Assembly (NCBI GenBank): GCA_041494805.1
Contig: JBGQBN010000009.1
Coordinates: 1 to 64,000, forward strand
From: JBGQBN01 sp041494805
Lineage (GTDB): Bacteria > Acidobacteriota > Terriglobia > Terriglobales > Acidobacteriaceae
Direction of reading: 5' to 3'
DNA: 64,000 nt
In this document: positions 35,420-44,174 of the stretch, one piece after another
Numbering within the stretch: position 1 is the stretch's first letter
Layout: every line of letters starts with the position of its first letter
Notes under the pieces: generated by a model
What the model was told of the DNA's origin: nothing
The model's database searches: none
Seen by the model: only the letters and a program-made list of their open reading frames with translations
Made by a program: the position numbers and the translations under genes

Positions 35420-36173
35420 GCGTCACCTCGATCCCGGCTTTCTTGAGCGCGCGCAAATCGGACTTGGGGACGCCCCGATCAGTGATGACTTCCTGCAGAG
35501 CCGTGGGCGGAATGATCAGTGAAAGGCTGCGGCGGCCGAACTTGCTGGCATCGCACACCGCCACCGTCCGCTTGGCGACTTCAGTCATCACCCGGTTCAC
35601 TTTGGCTTCCAGAAGATTCGGCGTGCTCAGCCCGTAATGCACATCGAAGCCGTCCACTCCCAGAAAAAGAATGTCGGCGTTGAGGCGGTGCAGCGTCTCC
35701 TCCGCGATCGGACCCACCAGCGAAAACGAGTTCTTACGCAGCGTGCCGCCAGTGAGGATAACTTCCACCGCAGTCCCGGCCAGTTCGGCGGCGATATTCA
35801 CTGCGTTAGTGACAATCGTAAGCCGCTGAAAATTGCGTAGCGCGCGGGCGATGGCTGTGGTCGTGGTGCCGGAATCAAGGATGACCACCTGTCCTTCCTG
35901 AACCATGTGGGCCGCGGCGGCTGCAATGTGCAGTTTTTCCTTGCGGTGCAGCTTCTCCTTCTCCCGCAAACTGGGATCTTCAAGCGCCCCTTCGCGGGCC
36001 GGCAGCGCGCCCCCGTGAGTGCGATGCACCAGCCCGTGAGCGTGCAGAATTTCCAGATCCTTGCGGATCGTCACCTGCGAGGTGTGAAACTGCCGGCCCA
36101 TCTCCGTGACCAGCACGCGGCCGTCACGGTTCAGGATTTCGAGGATGGCGCGCCGGCGTTCTTCGTTGAGCAC
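35412..36173 (-). CDS. DeoR-family transcriptional regulator
   Basis: A 253-residue repressor-type protein. The N-terminal winged helix (RRRAILEILNRDGRVLVTEM, then FHTSQVTIRKDLEIL) and the DeoR signature THGGALPAREG lead into a sugar-phosphate sensor domain with LDSGTTTTAIARAL, TNAVNIA, GGTLRKN and FLGVDGFDVHYG. It heads the amino-sugar unit with the SIS protein and PfkB kinase and likely controls it in response to a phosphorylated sugar. The spacer upstream has repeated CGTTT boxes that could be its operator. Confidence 0.92.
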   Translation of the reverse strand: MLNEERRRAILEILNRDGRVLVTEMGRQFHTSQVTIRKDLEILHAHGLVHRTHGGALPAREGALEDPSLREKEKLHRKEKLHIAAAAAHMVQEGQVVILDSGTTTTAIARALRNFQRLTIVTNAVNIAAELAGTAVEVILTGGTLRKNSFSLVGPIAEETLHRLNADILFLGVDGFDVHYGLSTPNLLEAKVNRVMTEVAKRTVAVCDASKFGRRSLSLIIPPTALQEVITDRGVPKSDLRALKKAGIEVTLV

Positions 36174-36230
36174 GGAGTTTCACTCGCAAGGGCCGCAGCA
36201 GGGGAGTTGCAGGCCCCGCAGGGTGCTTTT

Positions 36231-36272
36231 GTTTCCGCTTTCTTTTTATATCGTTTTATTTCGTTTGTCCAC
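36231..36272 (-). promoter_or_regulatory. Possible promoter/operator of the DeoR-SIS-PfkB operon
   Basis: An AT-rich stretch, on the plus strand TTTCTTTTTATATCGTTTTA followed by TTTCGTTTG, with repeated TCGTTT boxes at 36251-36256 and 36261-36266 (10-base spacing). DeoR-type repressors often bind repeated boxes of this kind upstream of their own gene. Assigned by position and base content only. Confidence 0.35.
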
Positions 36273-36309
36273 TGCAAAAATCAAAGGGGAAACGGCGCGG
36301 GGCTCGTCG

Positions 36310-36337
36310 GAGAACTGAGAACCGGCAACTGACAACT
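36310..36337. repeat. Degenerate heptamer array
   Basis: Units GAGAACT, GAGAACC, GGCAACT, GACAACT in tandem, between the DeoR gene and msrQ. Confidence 0.75.
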
Positions 36338-36347
36338 GGTCTTCAAT

Positions 36348-36995
36348 CTAAACTTCCGGAACGTTCACTCGCTTCGGCTGAAGCGCGCCTGCGGGGCGGG
36401 TCTTGATCTTGGGCAGTGCCCAACTCACGATACGGTACCCGAGTAATAGAGACAGCACCAAGGCATACTCCAGCGGCTTGTGGAGATCGGCCTTCACCAG
36501 CCACACGTAATGGATCACCCCTGCGACTGCACTCACGTAAATCAGCCGATGCAACGCCTGCCAGCGCTTGCCACCCAGACGCCGGATCCAGCCGCGGGTC
36601 GAAGTAAGCGCCAGAGGAATCAGCAGCACGAATCCCGTGAACCCGACCGTGATGAAGCGACGCTTCGTCACATCTGCCAGCATTTCGTGCACATCGAAGA
36701 ACTTGTCCAGCCAGATATAGGTCAGGAAATGCAGCACTGCGTAAAAGAAGGCAAACAGTCCAAACATGCGGCGATAGCGAATCAGCCAGGGCTGTCGGAT
36801 GAGTTTGCGCAGCGGCGTGATAGCGAGCGTGACCAGCACGAACCTCAGGATCCAGTCGCCCGTCGAGTGGGTGATCACCTCGATCGGATTCGCCCCTAGC
36901 GCGCCGTTGTATGCCTTCCACCCCAGCCGTGCCAGCGGAATGAGGCAGGCGAGAAAAACCACGGGCTTGAACCAGCTGACCTTCACAAGGCTCAA
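36348..36995 (-). CDS. msrQ: Heme-binding membrane subunit MsrQ of the MsrPQ system
   Basis: A 215-residue inner-membrane protein with about six hydrophobic segments and the ferric-reductase-like transmembrane pattern of YedZ/MsrQ. Heme-ligand histidines are likely in VLHFLTYIWLDK, WQALHRLIYVS and VIHYVWLVK. It passes electrons from the quinone pool to periplasmic MsrP for repair of oxidised methionine in proteins. It lies 13 bases downstream of msrP on the same strand, as in other bacteria. Confidence 0.93.
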   Translation of the reverse strand: MSLVKVSWFKPVVFLACLIPLARLGWKAYNGALGANPIEVITHSTGDWILRFVLVTLAITPLRKLIRQPWLIRYRRMFGLFAFFYAVLHFLTYIWLDKFFDVHEMLADVTKRRFITVGFTGFVLLIPLALTSTRGWIRRLGGKRWQALHRLIYVSAVAGVIHYVWLVKADLHKPLEYALVLSLLLGYRIVSWALPKIKTRPAGALQPKRVNVPEV

Positions 36996-37008
36996 AAGTA
37001 GTTCTTGG

Positions 37009-37968
37009 TCAAAAGTATTTCTTCAAATCCATGCCGCTGTACAGGCTCGCGACCTGGTCATAGCCGTTGAACATTAGCGTCGGACGCTTAAAAAACTCCC
37101 CCAGGCGCCGCTCTTTGGCCTGGCTCCAGCGCGGATGGTCCACATTCGGGTTCACATTCGAGTAAAAGCCGTATTCATTCGGCGCCGACCGGTTCCACGT
37201 ATTCACCGGCTGACTTTCAGTGAACCGGATGCGCACGATGGCCTTGGCGCTCTTGAAGCCATACTTCCACGGCAACACCATGCGCAGTGGCGCACCGTCC
37301 TGGTTGGGCAGCACTTCGCCGTACATGCCGAAGCAAAGCAAGGCCAGGGGATGCATGGCTTCATCCATGCGCAGACCTTCGACGTAAGGCCAGTCGAGTA
37401 CCCGTCCCTGCTGTCCCGGCATCTGCTTGGGATCGTAAACCGTCGCGAACTCCACAAACTTCGCCTTCCCCAACGGTTCCGCCTTCTTGATCAGTTCATT
37501 CAGCGAGAAGCCGACCCACGGCACGACGATCGACCAGCCTTCCACGCAGCGATGGCGATAAATGCGCTCCTCGGGCGTGGCCATTTTGATAACCGTATCT
37601 ACATCAAGGACCTGCTTCTTCTTTACCAGGCCATCGATGGTGACCGTCCAGGGACGCGTCTTAAAGTCCTTGGCCAGCCCTGCGGGCTCGTACTTGTCCG
37701 TAGAGAACTCGTAATAATTGTTGTAATTACTGACGTCCTTAAAGGGCGTGATCGTCTCGGTGGTTGAGAAGGAACTCTTTTGTATGCCGTCAATCTTCGC
37801 GTTTGCCAGCGCCACGGCCGAAGGCGAAGCCAGTTCACGCAAGCCCACCCCGGCTACTGCCGCCGCACCGGCCATCGCCGCACTAGCCAGAAACTTGCGG
37901 CGGTTCAGATACAGGCCTTTCCCAGTGATCTCGGATGACGGAATATCAGGAGCCTTCCTTATCAGCAT
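37009..37968 (-). CDS. msrP: Protein-methionine-sulfoxide reductase catalytic subunit MsrP
   Basis: Periplasmic molybdopterin enzyme of the sulfite-oxidase fold, 319 residues. The N-terminus carries a Tat signal (LNRRKFLAS, twin arginines 23-24). Molybdenum is probably bound by Cys141 in IYRHRCVEGWS. Other family segments are WVGFSLNELIKK, PYVEGLRMDEAMHPLALL and VLPWKYGFKSAK. It reduces methionine sulfoxide in exported proteins with electrons from MsrQ, whose gene follows at once. Confidence 0.95.
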   Translation of the reverse strand: MLIRKAPDIPSSEITGKGLYLNRRKFLASAAMAGAAAVAGVGLRELASPSAVALANAKIDGIQKSSFSTTETITPFKDVSNYNNYYEFSTDKYEPAGLAKDFKTRPWTVTIDGLVKKKQVLDVDTVIKMATPEERIYRHRCVEGWSIVVPWVGFSLNELIKKAEPLGKAKFVEFATVYDPKQMPGQQGRVLDWPYVEGLRMDEAMHPLALLCFGMYGEVLPNQDGAPLRMVLPWKYGFKSAKAIVRIRFTESQPVNTWNRSAPNEYGFYSNVNPNVDHPRWSQAKERRLGEFFKRPTLMFNGYDQVASLYSGMDLKKYF

Positions 37969-38086
37969 AAAAACCTTCCTCTACTCATTGTACGGATCAT
38001 CCACACCAATGGATTCGCCGTACCCTCCCATAAGACGCGCCATGGCAGAGAAAAGTTGCAGTTCAAGCCAACTGATTTGAAAGCAT

Positions 38087-40624
38087 TTAGCGGCGCTGAC
38101 TGCTTAGCACTTCGCGCACCTTGCGGGAGAGCATTTGCAGAGTGAACGGTTTCTGCAAGAACGCGGTGCCCGGATCGAGCACTCCCTGATGGACGATGGC
38201 GTCTTCGGTATAACCGGAGAGGTAGAGCACCTTGGTCTGTGGATGGGCTGAGCAAAGTTGTTTGGAGAGTTCGCGGCCACTCATGCCGGGCATCACCACG
38301 TCGGTAATCAACATGTCGATCGAGCCCGAGTGGGCGGAAGCGATGCGCAGCGCCGCATCTCCGTGGTCAGCTTCCAGGACTTTATACCCCTTGGCTTCCA
38401 GGGTCTCGCGGACCAACTGGCGGACGGATTCTTCATCTTCGACCAGCAGTACAGTTTCCGATCCGCCCAGAGCCGCCTGGGCGGCGCGCGTCATGTCTGC
38501 AGGTTCCGCGGCATCTTCGACCCGCGGCAGGTAGATACGGAAAGTCGTGCCCCGCCCCGTTTCGCTCTGGGCGAGGATGTAACCGCCACTCTGTTTGATG
38601 ATGCCGTAGACGGTTGAAAGTCCCAGTCCGGTGCCTTTTCCTTTCTCCTTGGTGGTGAAGAAGGGCTCGAAAATACGTGACTGGGTTTCCTTGTCCATGC
38701 CGTGACCGGTGTCGGTAAGGCAAAGCATTACGTAGGGGCCGGGCTGAATGTAGATGTATTCGCGGTGCAGATCATCGTCCAGCGTGACATTCGCAGTTTG
38801 GATGCTGATTCTCCCGCCGTTGGGCATGGCATCCTTGGAATTGACCACCAGGTTCATGATCACCTGTTCGATCTGACCGGCATCGGCCCGGGTGCGTCCG
38901 AGGTCGGCTGCCAGCTGGGTGGTGAGCTCGATGTTTTCTCCGATCAACGGGCGCAACAGGCGCTCCATGTCGCTCACGATGGTGTTGACGTCCACAACCT
39001 TGAGCTCCAGCAGTTGCTTGCGGCTGAAGGCGAGCAACTGCCGGGTGAGCGTCGTGGCCCGATCGGCCGCCTGTTGAATGGCTGCAATCTTGGGATAAAG
39101 GGGTCCATCGCGAGTTGTGTTCTCCAGCAGGACCTCGGTGTAGCCGCTGATCACCATCAGGAGATTGTTGAAGTCGTGAGCCACGCCCCCGGCCAGCCGC
39201 CCGACCGCTTCCATCTTTTGCGCCTGCCGGAACTGGTCTTCCAACACCCGCCGTTCCGTGACATCCTCGGCGATGATTTCCAGGACCTGATCGGATCCCT
39301 CCTTATTACCGACCGCGCGGCCGCTGAGCCGCACCGTGATGGCGTTGCCATCTTTGCGCTTCCAGCGGACTTCTATACTGTCTAGACGCGCGCCCCGAAG
39401 AAATTCGCGCATCAGGGTCGCTTGTTCCTCGGGATTGAGAAAAACATCGCGTTGCGGATCCAGTGCCAGCACCTCTTCCGCCGACCCATAACCCAGCATC
39501 GTGATCAGCGCTGGGTTCACATCCAGGAATTTGCCTTCCAGGTTGGAGCGATAAATGCCGTACACCGCGCTCTGAATCAGCGAGCGGTAGCGGGCCTCGG
39601 ATCGCCGCAGGGCCTCTTCGTTCCGTTTGTGTTCAATGGCGCTTGCGAGTTGCTGCGAAACGAAGGTGAGAATGTCCCTGTCCTTTTCCTGGAAACGGAC
39701 ATTGTCGGTGTAGCTCTGGACCACTAGAACGCCGAAGGTGTTGTTGGCGGCCTTCAGCGGCACGCCGAGCCAGTCCACAGAAGGCGCGCCGATGAGTTCC
39801 ACTTCCCCGCGCCGCACCAGGACATCGAACACGTCCGGCGTGCACAGCAGAGGTTCGCCGCTGCGGAGCACGTACTCGGTGAGCCCCCGGCCCAGCTTCT
39901 TCGGTACCGGCGTGGGATCTTCCTCATCCACAAAGTAAGGAAAGCTGAGCAACTGGGTGAGCGGGTCGAACAGGGCGATGTAGAAGTTGCGGGCGTACAT
40001 CAGTTCGCCGACGATGCCATGAATCGCGGCATAGAATTGCTGCAAGTCTTCCGCGGAACTGGTCTTTTCCGCGATGCGGTAAAGGGCGGAACTGAGCGCC
40101 TCAGCCCGCTTCTGTTCAGAAATGTCGCGATAAAGAACGTATGCCGCTACCCGCATCCCGCCGATCACGACCGGAGCAGCGGAAATAAAGACATCCACCA
40201 GCGTGCCGTCCTTATGCTGCCGTTTGGTTTCCAGCGTTACTCTGTGTCCCTGGGTAAGTGTCTCCCCGATCCAGCGGGTTTCCGAGCTCCGGTCGGGCGG
40301 GACAATGAGCGAATCAATGCGCCGGCCCAGGGCTTCCTCGGGAAGAAAGCCGAACATCCGGGTGAACTCGCCATTCAGGCGCGTGATCTGATACTGCTCA
40401 TCAAGAATACTGATGGCTTCAGGGGCGCATTCTACCAATTGTTCGAGATAAGCCTTTTGCACTTCCAGGCCGTCGGAGGCCAGTGCGGGCATCGGCGCGG
40501 TAGTTACGCCTACGGAATCTCCAGTCAGGGAAATGGCTGGGGTGCCGCGCTGCAGCGCTTCTTTGAGAAACTTGGCGCGCACAAGGTCGGCAGACTTCTC
40601 CGGCCGGGTGATCTTGTCACCCAT
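38087..40624 (-). CDS. Hybrid sensor histidine kinase (PAS-GAF-PAS-HisKA-HATPase-REC)
   Basis: About 845 residues with no transmembrane helix, so probably cytoplasmic. Order: PAS (residues about 60-175), GAF-like (185-335), second PAS (345-465), HisKA with phospho-acceptor His483 in GGVAHDFNNLL, HATPase (NLVVNSKDAM, DTGHGMD, GKGTGLGLSTVYG) and a C-terminal receiver with Asp775 in MLITDVVMPGMSG. The start at 40624 has GGAGGGG upstream and replaces one five codons earlier. No partner regulator is adjacent; a PilZ-like gene lies 116 bases upstream on the same strand. The signal is unknown. Confidence 0.92.
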   Translation of the reverse strand: MGDKITRPEKSADLVRAKFLKEALQRGTPAISLTGDSVGVTTAPMPALASDGLEVQKAYLEQLVECAPEAISILDEQYQITRLNGEFTRMFGFLPEEALGRRIDSLIVPPDRSSETRWIGETLTQGHRVTLETKRQHKDGTLVDVFISAAPVVIGGMRVAAYVLYRDISEQKRAEALSSALYRIAEKTSSAEDLQQFYAAIHGIVGELMYARNFYIALFDPLTQLLSFPYFVDEEDPTPVPKKLGRGLTEYVLRSGEPLLCTPDVFDVLVRRGEVELIGAPSVDWLGVPLKAANNTFGVLVVQSYTDNVRFQEKDRDILTFVSQQLASAIEHKRNEEALRRSEARYRSLIQSAVYGIYRSNLEGKFLDVNPALITMLGYGSAEEVLALDPQRDVFLNPEEQATLMREFLRGARLDSIEVRWKRKDGNAITVRLSGRAVGNKEGSDQVLEIIAEDVTERRVLEDQFRQAQKMEAVGRLAGGVAHDFNNLLMVISGYTEVLLENTTRDGPLYPKIAAIQQAADRATTLTRQLLAFSRKQLLELKVVDVNTIVSDMERLLRPLIGENIELTTQLAADLGRTRADAGQIEQVIMNLVVNSKDAMPNGGRISIQTANVTLDDDLHREYIYIQPGPYVMLCLTDTGHGMDKETQSRIFEPFFTTKEKGKGTGLGLSTVYGIIKQSGGYILAQSETGRGTTFRIYLPRVEDAAEPADMTRAAQAALGGSETVLLVEDEESVRQLVRETLEAKGYKVLEADHGDAALRIASAHSGSIDMLITDVVMPGMSGRELSKQLCSAHPQTKVLYLSGYTEDAIVHQGVLDPGTAFLQKPFTLQMLSRKVREVLSSQRR

Positions 40625-40740
40625 CGGACCCCTCCCCATTCGACTACTAGAGACAATTTTCGATGTTAGATCGGCAGGGTAATACCGGAAAGTTACGGAG
40701 GTAATTCGATCAGACAGGAAGAAGCTGCTGCAACTCGCGA

Positions 40741-41100
40741 TCAGCTACTAGCATCAAGCATATCGCAAACCCGACGTAGAATAGAGTGCTGTTCTGGGCT
40801 GAGGGCAAGGAACTCAAAACCGTGGCGCAGTCCCATCCGGTAACGCACGACGGCACGCAGTTTCATGGGATAGGCAGCCAGGGGAAGAGCCAGTTCCATG
40901 GAAACCACTTCCCCAAGTTCCAATTCTCCCGTAAGGGTTCCGCCGATGCCATCCAATCCCAACTCGCTGGAGCGTCCCCACAGGGAAGTGGTTGTTCCGG
41001 AGCGAAAAACCTGGACCACCAGGCGAATGTCGAGCCCGTAACGCGCGAAGCGGCGCGGGACGCGCGGAGGAGGATTAGGGTCGGGCGCAGAGCCGCTCAT
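40741..41100 (-). CDS. PilZ-domain protein, probable cyclic-di-GMP sensor
   Basis: A 119-residue single-domain protein. It has the arginine motif RRFARY (residues 16-21), a degenerate second motif SSELGLDGIGG in place of the usual (D/N)xSxxG, and a beta-barrel ending YRMGLRHGFEFLALSP. The first motif favours binding of cyclic di-GMP; the second is only a partial match, so affinity is uncertain. It precedes the hybrid kinase gene on the same strand and may share a transcript. Confidence 0.72.
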   Translation of the reverse strand: MSGSAPDPNPPPRVPRRFARYGLDIRLVVQVFRSGTTTSLWGRSSELGLDGIGGTLTGELELGEVVSMELALPLAAYPMKLRAVVRYRMGLRHGFEFLALSPEQHSILRRVCDMLDASS

Positions 41101-41162
41101 CTCATCCCTCTTTCTTGCAGGTTCAGGCTCTCGTCGGTGAGAGCGTGAAGAACCAGGGACAG

Positions 41163-41633
41163 CTAGTTTCCATGCAACGGGTATCCCGGTTCGAGCGGAA
41201 GTTTACCGCTCACCCGCACCACTTTTATTCCTCCGGTAATCGAATAGACATCCACCAGGCCGATCGCTCCAGGAGTCGATTCAACCCTCTCGACCACGGA
41301 CGCATCGGAGGGAACCACCAGGATAGCCGGGTGGTTGAGCCTGCCATGGTTAGCGGTTGAGATGACCTCGGCGACCTCTGCCTTCGACATGCCATAGACC
41401 TTTTCCAGCACTAGCTTCATGTCGGGTGAGCCGGGATCGCGTGTGATGAAAGTGAGCGGCTTGCCGTCCGGCCAACGATTGCTCTGGCCCTTACAAATCT
41501 TGACCAATTCCGGCAGTGTGACCGTAGTCACCGCATTAGCCTTGTGGGAGACCAGGGCTATGTCTTTGGACGCAGCCACTGCCGTCCAGCCCAGGATGAT
41601 CAATGCGATGCTGAGAACACGTTGACCAGGCAC
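41163..41633 (-). CDS. Exported phosphate-binding-protein-like (PBP-like domain) protein
   Basis: A 156-residue protein with a signal peptide (VLSIALIILGWTAVAA) and a short PBP-like fold: LVSHKANAVTTVTLPEL, KICKGQSNRWPDGKPLTFI, the serine-rich loop DPGSPDMKLVLEKVYG, then ESTPGAIGLVDVYSITGGIKVV. This is like the compact PstS-related proteins found outside transport operons. No permease gene is near. It may sense or bind an anion in the periplasm. It lies between the PilZ gene and the ammonium channel gene on the same strand. Confidence 0.7.
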   Translation of the reverse strand: MPGQRVLSIALIILGWTAVAASKDIALVSHKANAVTTVTLPELVKICKGQSNRWPDGKPLTFITRDPGSPDMKLVLEKVYGMSKAEVAEVISTANHGRLNHPAILVVPSDASVVERVESTPGAIGLVDVYSITGGIKVVRVSGKLPLEPGYPLHGN

Positions 41634-41746
41634 AGCCCTCTCCCCTACCGCAGAGTAGCTCTACGTGCCCTGATTGTCATCGAAGCACGCCAGAGGCTCA
41701 ATGGCGAGAAAGGTCATGTACCACCAGAGACAACAGAAGCTAAAGT

Positions 41747-41786
41747 CTCAATGGCTCAATGATTCAATGAATCAATCCCTCAAGCC
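41747..41786. repeat. Octamer tandem array overlapping the 3' end of the ammonium channel gene
   Basis: Units CTCAATGG, CTCAATGA, TTCAATGA, ATCAATCC and CTCAAGCC in tandem. The last unit includes the stop codon of the ammonium channel gene. Confidence 0.7.
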
Positions 41787-43390
41787 GCATGGTCCATCGC
41801 CACCTGGCGGTAGGCCAGCATGATGTCCGATTTGGAAATCATGCCCAGTAACCGGTTTTCCTCGCGGCGGGACACCACTGGGAAGTTGGCCAGGTGGTGC
41901 TCCCGCATGTGTTCCACCACCTCGTGAATGGTCTGGTCAGGATACGCAGATTGCAGGTCGCGGGTATAGACCGCAGCTACCCGAACATGGGCGCGCTCAC
42001 TGCGATCAATCTTGGTGATGTCCGACATGCTGACGATGCCGCACAGTTCCCCGTCCTCGTTCAAAACCGGCAAGGCGAAAACCTCACGCCCGAACATGAT
42101 TTCCTGCACCGCATCCAGCGAATCTTCGGGCGCGACCGCGGGTACCTCGGTCATCACATCACCCACGCGCACCGCAGACAGCACCTGCAGCGGGCCCGTG
42201 GTCCCAATGCTGCCGGAGAAGAACTCCGGATAGGCCGCCATGCCATGCTCGGCCAGATCCAGGCCGCATAGTTCTTCTCCTTCGCTCACCCGCAGGCCAA
42301 TGATCGCATCCACCAGCTTGAACAGTGCGATCGAAGCCAGTACTGCGTAAATGACGGCAGCGGCCGTGGCGATGACCTGGGCGCCGAGATGGACGGAGTA
42401 TCCGTGGAAGCCATTGGGGATCATGGGCGCCCACAATCCCGCCGCCAAACCTCCCAGCAAGCCGGGGATGGCATGTACCGGGCCCACGCCGCAGGGGTCG
42501 TCGAGCTTCAATTTCCTTTCCAGCCAGCGCGTAGTGAACGGAATCTGCGCTCCGGCGACCAGGCCAATCAGGATGGCATAGAGAGGATGTACAAGGTGGA
42601 CGCCCGAGCAAATCGCCACCGCGCCCGCCAACCCGCCATTCGGGGTGACAATCGGGTCAGGTTTGTCGCTTGCCCACGTGCTGACCAGCGATCCCGCGAT
42701 GCCGCCAGCAATCGCCGCCAGCGTGTTAATGGCCACCAGCGGCAGGTCAGTCGCCATGTTGCCGTAGGACGGAACCGAACCAAGATTGAAACCGAACCAG
42801 CAGAACATCAGCAGCAGCGCGCCAAAGCCCATCATGGGCACGTCGTGCGCTTTCGAGGGCGCATGCCGGCGTCCCAGGAAATGCGCGCCCACCAGTCCCA
42901 CGATCCCGCCCACCGCGTGCACGCCCAGCGATCCGGCATAATCCTGCACCCCCAGGCGCGCCAGCGGCCCATTCCACAGGAGGTAAGCGAAGACCGGATA
43001 GACCACCCCCACATAGAGCGCTGCGAACAGCAGGTAGGCCGAGAACTTCATGCGCCCGGAAAAGCTGCCGCTGGGAATCGCGCAGGACACCAGGGCGAAC
43101 ATCAGCGACACGTAGAAGGCGATGGAATGTCCACCGTCATTGATAAATTGCCAGGGATAACGCCATCCGTTGGGCAGAGAAGCCAGCGGCCATCCGTACT
43201 GCTTGATGGCAAAGCCGCCCAGCAGAAACACAATGATGCCCAGACCCAGGTGCCCGGTCATCTTCATCATGACGTTGGTGACGTCACGGGACCGGACTTG
43301 CCCGCCTTCCAGCAGGAAAAAACCGGCCTGCATGAGGAAAATCAAGCTTCCCATGGACAGCAACCACAACCAGTAGACGTTAGTCTCCAA
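41780..43390 (-). CDS. Ammonium channel (Amt) fused to a C-terminal CBS-domain pair
   Basis: Residues 1-385 form an Amt/Mep/Rh channel with about eleven hydrophobic segments. It shows the twin pore histidines (His158 in SLGVHAVGGIVG and His306 in GVGPVHAIPGLLGG) and the signature FCWFGFNLGSVPSY. Residues about 400-536 form two CBS repeats (VRVGDVMTEVPAVAPEDSL, then IVSMSDITKI; and a second ending GMISKSDIML), which commonly bind adenine nucleotides. The fusion suggests channel gating by cell energy state in addition to, or in place of, GlnK. The start is TTG at 43390, with GAGGAG five bases upstream. No glnK gene is adjacent. Confidence 0.93.
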   Translation of the reverse strand: METNVYWLWLLSMGSLIFLMQAGFFLLEGGQVRSRDVTNVMMKMTGHLGLGIIVFLLGGFAIKQYGWPLASLPNGWRYPWQFINDGGHSIAFYVSLMFALVSCAIPSGSFSGRMKFSAYLLFAALYVGVVYPVFAYLLWNGPLARLGVQDYAGSLGVHAVGGIVGLVGAHFLGRRHAPSKAHDVPMMGFGALLLMFCWFGFNLGSVPSYGNMATDLPLVAINTLAAIAGGIAGSLVSTWASDKPDPIVTPNGGLAGAVAICSGVHLVHPLYAILIGLVAGAQIPFTTRWLERKLKLDDPCGVGPVHAIPGLLGGLAAGLWAPMIPNGFHGYSVHLGAQVIATAAAVIYAVLASIALFKLVDAIIGLRVSEGEELCGLDLAEHGMAAYPEFFSGSIGTTGPLQVLSAVRVGDVMTEVPAVAPEDSLDAVQEIMFGREVFALPVLNEDGELCGIVSMSDITKIDRSERAHVRVAAVYTRDLQSAYPDQTIHEVVEHMREHHLANFPVVSRREENRLLGMISKSDIMLAYRQVAMDHAA

Positions 43391-43615
43391 AGCGACTCCT
43401 CAGATGCGGAATAAGCCCGCCGCCTGGTGGGGGAGGCGGCCCGTGCGGCTGGTCTCTGTTTACGGTCTCTCCCCGCAAAAGGGAAATTCAAAGTTTTTAT
43501 GGGAGTGATAAGAAATGGCCACGGAGAAGCCGGGCCCCTTGCACCATGAGTGCCGAACTTATCGGCAGCTGTTGTCGTATCCTAAAATAGGAACTGCGGT
43601 CTCAGGAGGTCTGAA

Positions 43616-44095
43616 ATGTTCTGCGACAAATGCGGAGCCCCGGTGCAGCCCGACTACAACCTATGCCCGAAATGCGGCAAGCCCCTTGCCCGGTTGGTCG
43701 CCACCCAAGGCCCCGGACGGCTGGAGCGCCATCTCCGGACTCTGGGAATCTTGTGGATCGTGGCCGGAGCGATATTTCTGATTCCGTCAATCATACTGTT
43801 GGTGGTTGGCAGCGCCGCCCATTTCGCCATCCGCGGGGAAGAGATGGTCAGAGTTCTGGGTCCGCTGGTCCTCTATTTGATTGGAGGCAGCCTGCTGGTC
43901 GTGGCGGCGGGCGGAATCTGCGTGGGCTGGGGACTGATGCAGCGCCAGCCCTGGGCCCGGGTTGCCGCTCTTATCGTGGGCGTCTTGGCCTTGTTCCACC
44001 CCCCGTTCGGGACCGCGCTGGGAATCTACACGCTATGGGTCTTGCTCGCCAACGACGCCGGGGTGGAGTATGAGCAGATGGCAAGGGCGGCGTAG
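43616..44095 (+). CDS. Zinc-ribbon membrane protein, function unknown
   Basis: A 159-residue protein. It starts with a zinc ribbon of two CxxC knuckles (MFCDKCGAPVQ and LCPKCGKPLA), followed by three or four hydrophobic segments (ILWIVAGAIFLIPSIILLVV, LGPLVLYLIGGSLLVVAAGG, VAALIVGVLALFHPP). AGGAGG precedes the ATG by six bases. It is convergent with the amidohydrolase gene, and a heptamer-built hairpin between them may stop both. Role unknown. Confidence 0.8.
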   Translation: MFCDKCGAPVQPDYNLCPKCGKPLARLVATQGPGRLERHLRTLGILWIVAGAIFLIPSIILLVVGSAAHFAIRGEEMVRVLGPLVLYLIGGSLLVVAAGGICVGWGLMQRQPWARVAALIVGVLALFHPPFGTALGIYTLWVLLANDAGVEYEQMARAA

Positions 44096-44099
44096 GGCA

Positions 44100-44174
44100 T
44101 TGTTGATTTTTGATTGTTGATTATTGAAGAGCGAGGCTATCTCTCGCAGATCATCATTCAACAATCAAAAATTG
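44100..44174. repeat. Heptamer-built inverted repeat between convergent genes, terminator-like
   Basis: Units TTGTTGA, TTTTTGA, TTGTTGA, TTATTGA at 44100-44127. The 14 bases at 44107-44120 are exactly complementary to 44158-44171, and inside is a second stem GCGAG/CTCGC (44131-44135 with 44143-44147). A T run follows at 44175-44182. It sits between two converging genes and could act as a two-way terminator. Confidence 0.75.
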
